From assembly GCF_030286555.1 (NCBI RefSeq), contig NZ_JASVWF010000012.1, positions 17,680 through 81,679 of the forward strand: 64,000 nucleotides of DNA. The letters run 5' to 3'. This stretch comes from Actinomycetospora termitidis. GTDB lineage: Bacteria > Actinomycetota > Actinomycetes > Mycobacteriales > Pseudonocardiaceae. Positions 57,443-64,000 of this stretch are shown piece after piece. A program made the position numbers and the translations under genes. Under the pieces are notes generated by a model. The model saw nothing but the letters and a program-made list of their open reading frames with translations. It made no database searches and was not told the DNA's origin. The number at the start of each line of letters is the position of its first letter. Position 1 is the first letter of the stretch.

Positions 57443-59533
57443 ATGACGATGACGCCCCGGGCCATGGGTACGTCCGTGCGCCGGGTCGACGGTCCGGAGA
57501 AGGCCATCGGGTGCGCGCTCTACGCCGCGGACCACGCCGCGGTCGACGCGGTGCACCTGTACCCGGTCCTCTCGACCGTCCCCCGCGGGCGCGTCCTGTC
57601 GGTCGACACGGCGGCCGCGGCAGAGCTGCCCGGTGTCCTCTGCGTGCTGACCAGCGAGAACGCCGAGCGCATGGCCGATACGTCGGACCGCGAGTGGACG
57701 GTGCTGCAGGACCGGGACATCGACTTCCGCGGCCAGATCGTCGCGGCTGTGCTCGCGCACTCCGCCGAGGTGGCCAGGCAGGCGGCCGGCCTCGTGGCCG
57801 TGGACTACGAGGAGGCGCCGTTCCGTGCACGCTTCGACGAGGCCTCGGGGGAGCTGTTCACTCCCGAACTCCTGAATCTCAACCATCACACCGACACCAC
57901 TGACGGCGACGTCGATGCAGGTCTCGGCGCGGCAGCGGTGACGGTGGACGAGGTCTACCGGACCGCGATGACCCATCCGAACCCGATGGAGCCGCACGCC
58001 GCGGTCGCGCTGTGGCGTCCCGACGGCGCCGCGCCGCGGCTGACCGTGCACGACACCACCCAGTCGGTCACGGCCACCCGCGCCAACATCGCCCGGCTGA
58101 TCGGCCTCGACGAGGACGACATCGAGGTCCTCTGCCCCCACGTCGGGGGTGGGTTCGGGTCGAAGGGCAACTCGCACGCGCACCTGTTCCTCACGGTGCT
58201 GGCGGCGCGCGCGGTGCCCGGGCGACCGGTCCGGTTCGCCCTGACCCGCGAGCAGATGTACACGCTGGTGGGCTACCGGACCCCGACGGTGCAGCGGGTC
58301 CGGCTCGCGGCGTCCGCCGAGGGGCGGCTGACTGCGATCACCCACGACGTCGTCCAGCAGACCGCCCGGTACAAGACCTTCGGGGAGCAGACCGCGGTCT
58401 ACAGCCGCTCCATGTACGCCGCACCGGCCCGGCGCACGAGCCACCGGCTCGACCCGCTCGACGTACCCGTGCCGACGTGGATGCGAGCGCCGGGGGAGTG
58501 CCCGGGCAGCTTCGCCGCCGAGGTCGCGATGGACGAGCTCGCCGTCGCCTGCGGCCTGGACCCGATCGAGCTGCGGCTGCGCAACGAACCCGACGTCGAC
58601 CCGGAGAACGGCAAGCCCTTCTCCAGCCGCAACCTCGTCGCCTGCCTCAAGCGCGGCGCCGAGCGCTTCGCCTGGCACACCCGCCGTCAGGAACCGCGCA
58701 GCGACCTCCGCGACGGCTGGTGGCACGGGACAGGCCTGGCGGCCTGCGCCTTCCCGACGATGCGGCTGCGCAGCTCCACCGCCACCATCCGCTATCGGGC
58801 CGGGCACTACGCGGTCGCGATCGCCGCGGCCGACCTGGGCACCGGCGCGCGCACCGCGCTGACCCAGATCGCCGCCGACGCCCTCGACGTCGGCGTGGAG
58901 CAGATCGAGCTGTCGATCGGCGACACCGCGGCCGGCCCGGCCACCGTCGGCGGTGCGTCGTCGGGGACCGCGTCGTGGGGGGCGACGATCGTCGACGCGG
59001 CGGAGCGGTTCCGCGACAAGTACGGCGAGCACCCCGACGACGGCGACGAGGCCGACGGCACCACCCCGGACAACCCGTGGGCCGAGGAGTACTCGATGCA
59101 CGCCTACGGCGCGCACTTCGCCGAGGTCGCCGTGCACGCCGACACCGGCGAGGTCCGCGTGCCGCGGATGCTCGGCGTGTTCGCCGCCGGCCGCATCCTC
59201 AACCCCGCCACCGCACGCTCGCAGTTCCTCGGCGGCATGACGATGGGCCTGTCGATGGCCCTGCACGAGGAGAGCGTGCTCGACCCGCGCTTCGGGCACG
59301 TCGTCAACCACGATCTCGCCGGCTATCACGTCGCGACCAGCGCCGACGTCGGGCAGATGGACGCCGAATGGATCGACGAAGACGACCCCTACGTCAACCC
59401 GATGGGCGCCAAGGGCATCGGCGAGATCGGCATCGTCGGCGCCGCCGCGGCGATCGCCAACGCCGCGTCCCACGCGACCGGCATCCGTGTGCGTTCCACA
59501 CCGCTGAAGGTCGAGCACTTCCTGGGCGGGTAG
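57443..59533 (+). CDS. Xanthine-dehydrogenase-family molybdopterin-binding subunit (PaoC/YagR-like)
   Basis: This 696-residue large subunit of the xanthine oxidase family binds the molybdopterin cofactor. Features are LCPHVGGGFGSKGNSHAHLF near residue 230-249 (Moco loop), VPTWMRAPGECPGSFAAEVA near 350 and the catalytic Glu in NPMGAKGIGEIGIVGAAAAI near 655. The length fits the PaoC/YagR aldehyde-oxidase subgroup. The partner [2Fe-2S] and FAD subunits are absent here; genes on both sides are an SDR and a LysR. The ATG at 57443 or 57449 starts it. Substrate is unknown, possibly an aromatic aldehyde or N-heterocycle. Confidence 0.85.
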   Translation: MTMTPRAMGTSVRRVDGPEKAIGCALYAADHAAVDAVHLYPVLSTVPRGRVLSVDTAAAAELPGVLCVLTSENAERMADTSDREWTVLQDRDIDFRGQIVAAVLAHSAEVARQAAGLVAVDYEEAPFRARFDEASGELFTPELLNLNHHTDTTDGDVDAGLGAAAVTVDEVYRTAMTHPNPMEPHAAVALWRPDGAAPRLTVHDTTQSVTATRANIARLIGLDEDDIEVLCPHVGGGFGSKGNSHAHLFLTVLAARAVPGRPVRFALTREQMYTLVGYRTPTVQRVRLAASAEGRLTAITHDVVQQTARYKTFGEQTAVYSRSMYAAPARRTSHRLDPLDVPVPTWMRAPGECPGSFAAEVAMDELAVACGLDPIELRLRNEPDVDPENGKPFSSRNLVACLKRGAERFAWHTRRQEPRSDLRDGWWHGTGLAACAFPTMRLRSSTATIRYRAGHYAVAIAAADLGTGARTALTQIAADALDVGVEQIELSIGDTAAGPATVGGASSGTASWGATIVDAAERFRDKYGEHPDDGDEADGTTPDNPWAEEYSMHAYGAHFAEVAVHADTGEVRVPRMLGVFAAGRILNPATARSQFLGGMTMGLSMALHEESVLDPRFGHVVNHDLAGYHVATSADVGQMDAEWIDEDDPYVNPMGAKGIGEIGIVGAAAAIANAASHATGIRVRSTPLKVEHFLGG

Positions 59534-59543
59534 CGCGGACTCC

Positions 59544-60482
59544 TCACGGCTCGCGTCGGTGGCGATCGCCGTGGGCGGCTTCGAGGAGCCAGTCGTGCAG
59601 GGCGCGCACCGCCGGGCGGCCCAGGCTCGCAGGCCGGGCGAGCACGACGAGGGGGCGACCGGTCTCGACCTCCGACGAGCCGACCCGGCGGAGGAGCCCG
59701 TCGGCCACCAGGTCCTGGACGAGGTGGTGCCAGCCCAGAGCGATGCCCTGGCCGGCGAGAGCGGCCCGCAGGACGACGGAGTAGTCGTTGAACCGGGGTC
59801 CGGTGGCGCCCGCGACGCGCTGGTGTCCGTGGTGGGCGAACCACCGCTGCCAGTCGTAGCGCGAGGAGTGCCGCTCGGGGTGGACGACGTGGACGAGCAG
59901 GTCGGGGTCGAGCAGCTCGTCGGGCTGCGTGTCCGGCCGGGCCAGGGGATGCCCTGGTGCTGCCACCGGATAGATGCGTTCCGGGAGGAAGACGCTCTCC
60001 TGCAGTTCGGGCCAGCGTCCCTCGCCCAGTGGGATCCAGAGGTCGGCGTCGTCGATGCCGATGAGGCGGTCGGTCTCGCCGGTGCTGATCCGGAGCTCGA
60101 CATCGGGGTGGCGTTCACGGAAGGCGCCGAGGCGGGGCATGAGCCAGTAGGTGGCCAACGGCATCGACACCGAGAGCTCGACGTCGTCGTCGCGCCCGGC
60201 GAGCCGGAAGGTGCGTACCGCACGGTCCACCGCCTCGAGGCCGCTGCGCACCTCCTCGGCCAGGCGACGCCCGGCCCCGGTCAGGACCGCCCTGCCGTTC
60301 ACACGCTGGAAGACCGGTGACCCCAGAGCTCCCTCGAGCTGCCTGACGGCGTGGCTCACGGCGGGTTGGCCGATGCCGAGGTCGCGACCGGCGGCGGTGA
60401 AGGACCCGCCGTCGACGACGGCGAGCAGCACCCTCAGGTGGCGGTCCGAGACGCCGGAGGTCGACGCCAGGTCATCGATCAT
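59544..60482 (-). CDS. LysR-family transcriptional regulator
   Basis: This 312-residue LysR regulator has the N-terminal winged helix: LRVLLAVVDGGSFTAAGRDL and IGQPAVSHAVRQLEGALGSP, followed by VFQRVNGRAVLTGAGRRLAE. The C-terminal PBP-like effector domain starts near 95 (VELSVSMPLATYWLMPRLGA). It converges with the molybdopterin gene (10 bases) and is divergent from the frameshifted dehydrogenase gene by 29 bases. The ATG at 60482 lies in the centre of an inverted repeat. It might regulate either neighbour. Confidence 0.92.
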   Translation of the reverse strand: MIDDLASTSGVSDRHLRVLLAVVDGGSFTAAGRDLGIGQPAVSHAVRQLEGALGSPVFQRVNGRAVLTGAGRRLAEEVRSGLEAVDRAVRTFRLAGRDDDVELSVSMPLATYWLMPRLGAFRERHPDVELRISTGETDRLIGIDDADLWIPLGEGRWPELQESVFLPERIYPVAAPGHPLARPDTQPDELLDPDLLVHVVHPERHSSRYDWQRWFAHHGHQRVAGATGPRFNDYSVVLRAALAGQGIALGWHHLVQDLVADGLLRRVGSSEVETGRPLVVLARPASLGRPAVRALHDWLLEAAHGDRHRREP

Positions 60483-60491
60483 ATCGATGAC
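60471..60491. promoter_or_regulatory. Inverted repeat over the LysR start codon
   Basis: The arms GTCATCGAT (60471-60479) and ATCGATGAC (60483-60491) are perfect inverted repeats with a CAT centre, which is the LysR ATG on the minus strand. It sits in the short gap to the divergent dehydrogenase gene and could be the LysR binding site or an autoregulatory site. Confidence 0.55.
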
Positions 60492-60511
60492 AGCATGCCG
60501 GAGAACGGCAA

Positions 60512-61502
60512 TTGACGCTCCGATCGACCCCTGTTGAGCTGATGGTCGGCTCTGACCCGCGACGACTCGGAACGGTGCAGGAATTGACTGAGCGACCCAC
60601 TCTCGGCTTCGTCGGACTCGGCAACATGGGCGCCCCGATGTGTGCCCGACTGGCCGGCGCCGGCTTCACCGTCCACGCCTTCGACCTGGACCCCGCGCGC
60701 GTCGACACCGCTGTCCGGGACGGTGCTGTCGCCGCGGACTCGGCGGCCGCCGCCGCGAAGGAGGCGGGACCTGCTGCTGACCTCGCTCCCGCGCCCCGAC
60801 CACGTCGCGACCGTGATGGCCGACGGCGGGGCACTCGCGGCGTTGCGGCCCGGTTCGGTGTGGATCGACCTGACCACCAACCGACTCGGCCTCGTGCGGG
60901 CGCTGGCCGAGGAGGCCCCGGACGGGGTCGCGGTCGCCGACTCACCGGTGACCGGCGCCGTCGACGGAGCCCGCAACGGGCGGCTGACCCTCTTCCTCGG
61001 CGGCGAGCCGGAGGTCGTGGACCGGGTCCGGCCGGTGCTCGAGCACCTGGGCCGGGTCATCACGTGCGGCCCGCTCGGGACGGGCAACGTGGTCAAGCTC
61101 GTGACCAACCAGCTGTGGTTCATCCACTCCGCCGCGCTGGGAGAGGGGCTCGCGGTGGGGATGCAGCACGGCGTCGAACTCTCGACGCTCTGGGAGGCGA
61201 TCAAAGCGAGCGTCGGGGACTCCTTCGTCGCCCGCCACGACGCCCCGTCGATCTTCGCCGGGCACTACGACCCGTCGTTCACCCTCGATCTCTGCCTCAA
61301 GGACCTCGGCCTCACCGACGAGCTCGCCGACGCGGTGCCCGCCGACCTGCCCATGACCGCCGCTGCCCACCAGGCCTTCGCCCGCGCGGCCGAGCGGTAC
61401 GGGTTCGACGCCGCCGAGCTGCACGTCGCCCGTCGGATCGAGGACGACGCACAGCTGAGCTTCCGGCTGCCCGGGGAGTGGACCCCGCCCTGGGAGCAGT
61501 GA
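60512..61502 (+). pseudogene. 3-hydroxyisobutyrate-dehydrogenase-like gene with frameshift
   Basis: The N-terminal part, LGFVGLGNMGAPMCARLAGA and FTVHAFDLDPARVDTAV, is an NAD-binding domain of the beta-hydroxyacid dehydrogenase family. After AAAAAKEAG near 60770 the frame shifts, and the match continues in another frame with DLLLTSLPRPDHVATVMADG, then GTGNVVKLVTNQLWF with the catalytic Lys, to the stop at 61502. Removing one G from the GGCGGGACC run restores a 329-residue protein. It is either a recent pseudogene or a sequencing error. The start is probably TTG at 60512, with GGAG eight bases before. Confidence 0.75.
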
Positions 61503-61579
61503 GGTCGGAACGCGTGTGGCGAGTGGGGTGTCGCCGCTCGACGACGCCCGGAGTCCGCCCACGACGCTCCGTCCCGCGG

Positions 61580-61653
61580 CGCCCCCGGCAGGACTCGAAC
61601 CTGCGACCTTGGCATTAGAAGGGCCTTGCTCTGTCCAGCTGAGCTACGGGGGC
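61580..61653 (-). tRNA. tRNA-Arg (anticodon TCT)
   Basis: The minus strand starts GCCCCCGTAGCTCAGC, with acceptor GCCCCCG paired with CGGGGGC. The anticodon loop CTTCTAA gives TCT, and the T-loop is GGTTCGAGTCC. The anticodon stem has one C-U mismatch next to the loop and a weak outer pair. The discriminator is G, and CCA is not encoded. Confidence 0.9.
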
Positions 61654-61716
61654 CGGCGGGGGCCAGCGTAGTGCGGGCCACCCCGGTCGCGTGGTGCGCC
61701 CGCCTACCCTGGACCC

Positions 61717-63627
61717 GTGGTCCGCCCGAGCCCGACCGACGCCGACGCGCCCACCACCCCTGGCCCCCGTCGTCCGTCCACGGCCGGCGCGGTCCTCTCC
61801 CAGACGCTGCCCGGAGCGGTCGTGGCCGCCGTCGTCGCGCTCGCCCTCACCGCGCTCTCCGGGGCCGAGACCTACGCGCGGCTCGGCCTCCCCGACCCCG
61901 GACCCGTCGTCACCTACGGCCTCCCGGTCGTCCGGGCGCTGAGCGAGTCGGCCGCCGTCGTCACGGTGGGCGCCCTGCTGCTCGCGGCCTTCCTCGTCCC
62001 CCCGCCCGGCCCGGGTCGGCTGGCCGTCGACGGCTACCGCGCCGTGCGCATCGCCTCCTGGACCGCCACGGTCTGGGCGGCGGGCGCCGTGCTGACCGGC
62101 GTCCTCGCGATCGCCGACGCCTTCGCCCGCCCGCTCTCGGTCGTCCTGACGACGAGCACGTTCACGGAATCCCTCCAGGGCCTCCCGGCGGCCAGGATCT
62201 GGTTCCTGACGGCGGGTGTGGCGCTGTGCTGCGCGATCCTCTGCCGGCTCGCGCTCTCCTGGGCGACGGCGGTCGGCGCCTTCGCGCTGGCGGTCCTCGG
62301 CCTGTTGCCCGCCGCGTTCGGCGGCCATTCCGGGACGGGCTCCTCCCACGACCTCGCCATGTCCAGCCTCGCCCTGCACGTCGTCGCGGCCGCCGTGTGG
62401 ATCGGGGGGCTCGTCGCGGTCCTCGTCCACGCGACCGTGCACGGGGCCCACCTCCCGACCGCCCTGCACCGCTTCTCGACGACCGCCTTCTGGTGCTGGG
62501 TGGTGCTCGCGCTCTCCGGAACGGTCAACGCGCTGCTGCGGGTGAACGCGGCCGACGTGCTGACCAGCACCTACGGGCTCCTGCTCCTCGCGAAGGTCGC
62601 GGGCCTCGTCGTCCTCGGCGTCTTCGGCGCCGCCCATCGGACACGGACCCTTCCCGACGTCGAGGGTGGTTCCCGGGCCGCGCTGGTGCGGCTGGGCGGG
62701 GTCGAGGTGCTCATCATGTTCGCGACCGTCGGCGTCGCCGTCGCCCTCGGCCGCACCCCGCCGCCGGAGATGACGGCGCCGCTGCCGAGCCGCGCCGAGG
62801 CGGTGCTGGGCTACTCGCTCGACGGGCCGCTCGACCTGCCGGGCCTCGTCACCGACGCCCGTCCCGACCTGGTCCTGGGCACGCTCGCCGTCGCGGCCGC
62901 ACTGGCCTACGTCGCGGGTGTGCGCAATCTGCGCCGGCACGGGGAGACCTGGCCGGTGGGGCGCACGGTCTCCTGGCTCGTCGGGTGCGCGGTGCTGCTC
63001 GTCGCCACTTCGAGCGGGCTGGCCCGCTACGCGCCGGCGCAGTTCAGCCTGCACATGGCCCAGCAGGTGCTGGTGATGGTCGTGGTCGCACCCGCCTGGG
63101 TGCTGGGTCGTCCCGGCGTCCTGCTGGCCTCGGTGCGTCCCGCCGCGCCCGACGGGCCGCCGGGCCCGGTCGAGTGGATCGCGGGTCTGCGCCGGTCCTC
63201 GGCCGGTCGCGCACTCGCGTCGCCGGTGGTGGCGACCGTCGTCCTCGTCGCGACCGGATGGCTGCTCGACGTCGGCGGGCTCTTCGACGCGCTCGTCGGG
63301 GACCACGTCGGTCACCTGACGATGACGGTGTGGGCCCTCGCCGCCGGCTGTGTGTTCGCCCGCGGGGTGCTGGACGCCTCGGTACCCCCGTCCTTGCGGG
63401 TCGGGATGGTCGTGGTCGCCGCCGTCGCCCAGGCCGGTCTCGCCGTCACGGTCAGCACCTCCGCACGGGTCATCGGAGGCGCGTACTGGGACCGGCTCGG
63501 CCCGGCGTACGTCGATCGTGCCGCGGACCAGGTCGCGGGCGGACTCGTCCTGGGTTGTGCCCTCGTTCCACTGCTGGCGCTGCTCGTCGCGGTCCGGCCC
63601 CGGCCCGACGTGCAGGTTTCGCAGTGA
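61717..63627 (+). CDS. CopD-CtaG fusion membrane protein
   Basis: This 636-residue polytopic protein joins a copper-resistance CopD-like half (about residues 20-345, with SLALHVVAAAVWIGGLVAVL near 222 and GGHSGTGSSHDLAMS) to a cytochrome c oxidase assembly CtaG-like half (about 370-620, with FSLHMAQQVLVMVVVAPAWV near 446 and LVGDHVGHLTMTVWALAAGC). His residues in both halves could bind copper. It would import or handle copper for oxidase assembly at the membrane. The fusion is common in actinobacteria. The start is GTG at 61717. TACCCT six bases upstream suggests a leaderless mRNA. Confidence 0.9.
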   Translation: MVRPSPTDADAPTTPGPRRPSTAGAVLSQTLPGAVVAAVVALALTALSGAETYARLGLPDPGPVVTYGLPVVRALSESAAVVTVGALLLAAFLVPPPGPGRLAVDGYRAVRIASWTATVWAAGAVLTGVLAIADAFARPLSVVLTTSTFTESLQGLPAARIWFLTAGVALCCAILCRLALSWATAVGAFALAVLGLLPAAFGGHSGTGSSHDLAMSSLALHVVAAAVWIGGLVAVLVHATVHGAHLPTALHRFSTTAFWCWVVLALSGTVNALLRVNAADVLTSTYGLLLLAKVAGLVVLGVFGAAHRTRTLPDVEGGSRAALVRLGGVEVLIMFATVGVAVALGRTPPPEMTAPLPSRAEAVLGYSLDGPLDLPGLVTDARPDLVLGTLAVAAALAYVAGVRNLRRHGETWPVGRTVSWLVGCAVLLVATSSGLARYAPAQFSLHMAQQVLVMVVVAPAWVLGRPGVLLASVRPAAPDGPPGPVEWIAGLRRSSAGRALASPVVATVVLVATGWLLDVGGLFDALVGDHVGHLTMTVWALAAGCVFARGVLDASVPPSLRVGMVVVAAVAQAGLAVTVSTSARVIGGAYWDRLGPAYVDRAADQVAGGLVLGCALVPLLALLVAVRPRPDVQVSQ

Positions 63628-64000
63628 TCGACCCCCGGTGAACGGGGCGTCACGACAGGGCGTAGAGTTCTCATCGCTGCCGGGGAACGGACGCGAAGAG
63701 CGGCCGGCCGGGAGAGCGGATCACCGAGGAGTCATCCTCCGGGTCCGGTACAGTCGAAGACCGGGGCGATCGCCTGACTCCCACGGAGTCCAGATCGCCT
63801 CACCGGACGTCCGATCGGGCGGGCCGCGCCGAGGGTTCACCCCCCGGAGACGCCCCCGACAGGCTTCGGTACAGTAGGAATCACCGTGAACGACATGGTC
63901 GGAAAACCGACCAGGCCTCGTCGCGTGTGGTCGTCCTTTGAGAACTCAACAGTGTGCTGACGTTTTGTGTTCTGGCCCCAGCTTTGTGTTGGGGTTTGTT
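63628..64000 (+). promoter_or_regulatory. Leader and promoter region of an rRNA operon
   Basis: No protein gene is seen here. TTTGAGAACTCAACAG at 63937-63952 is typical of the antitermination leader that precedes 16S rRNA in actinobacteria. A hairpin (TGGTCGG, loop AAAA, CCGACCA) is at 63896-63913, and a short stem CCCCA/TGGGG lies at 63976-63994. TACAGT boxes at 63749-63754 and 63870-63875 could be -10 elements, but clear -35 boxes at correct spacing are not seen. The 16S gene should begin just past the window. Confidence 0.75.

Noticed and set aside
63749..63875. Two TACAGT boxes as definite rRNA promoters
   Set aside because: No TTGACT-like -35 element is found at 16-18 bases; they remain only candidates.

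Overview
The window is very GC-rich chromosomal DNA from an actinobacterium. WhiB, a bacterial proteasome activator (Bpa/PafE) ending in GQYL, SigF/SigB-type sigma factors with serine-kinase anti-sigma factors, WS/DGAT, a DUF1206 protein and many GTG or TTG starts all point that way. A member of the Pseudonocardiales (Pseudonocardia or Actinomycetospora type) is my inference. Gene order is compact, with many 4-base stop/start overlaps. I see no phage, insertion sequence or CRISPR array.

Layout. 0-6 kb: a catalase-fold gene behind a SigF-like promoter, a hydrolase, an ATP-grasp-like protein, an MFS pump and a small SSB. 6.3-7.4 kb: tRNA-Lys, tRNA-His and oligoribonuclease. 7.5-12.3 kb: a lipid operon (fatty acyl-CoA reductase, acyl-CoA ligase, acyl-CoA dehydrogenase homologue). 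12.4-17.3 kb: an AraC regulator with a divergent flavin monooxygenase homologue, an ATP-dependent DNA ligase, a DUF1206 membrane protein and a small secreted protein. 17.4-29.7 kb: a glycan locus with heptose-type sugar genes (GmhA, GmhB and two HldE-like proteins), five glycosyltransferases and an SDR. A SigF/anti-sigma pair and a STAS protein are embedded in it. 29.8-35.3 kb: malQ, a small unknown gene, recQ and a type IB topoisomerase. 35.3-39.2 kb: a stress-signalling island (STAS-kinase fusion, Bpa, WhiB3/WhiD, STAS antagonist, anti-sigma factor, SigF-type sigma). 39.2-48.1 kb: a selenocysteine module on the minus strand (selC, fdhA with an in-frame UGA and SECIS hairpin, fdhB, membrane subunit, selA, selB). 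48.2-51.1 kb: gluconate permease and kinase. 51-57.4 kb: WS/DGAT, deoxyribosyltransferase-like protein, sugar epimerase, AlkB, aldo/keto reductase, TetR and SDR. 57.4-63.6 kb: a lone molybdopterin dehydrogenase subunit, LysR, a frameshifted 3-hydroxyisobutyrate-dehydrogenase-like gene, tRNA-Arg and a CopD/CtaG fusion. The last 370 bases look like the leader of an rRNA operon whose 16S gene starts just beyond the window.

Three themes run through the window. (1) A partner-switching stress network: two sigma/anti-sigma pairs, two stand-alone STAS proteins and one STAS-kinase fusion. GNTT/GTTN-N14-16-GGGTA(T/C/G) boxes lie before several of these genes and before the catalase gene, which suggests an autoregulated SigF-like regulon. 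(2) Two families of short palindromic repeats. One has six copies here, two of them inside the epimerase reading frame, where they encode nearly identical 16-residue peptides. The other lies in the inter-domain linker of one HldE-like gene and again near 31.9 kb. Mobile or selfish palindromes translated as protein inserts are known in Rickettsia, but I know of no description in actinobacteria. (3) A self-contained Sec-formate dehydrogenase system in which the SECIS loop sits at the same distance from the UGA as I recall for E. coli fdhF. The heptose-type glycan locus is the best candidate for an undescribed pathway: no LPS-type biology is expected in this organism, and no obvious HldD epimerase is present.
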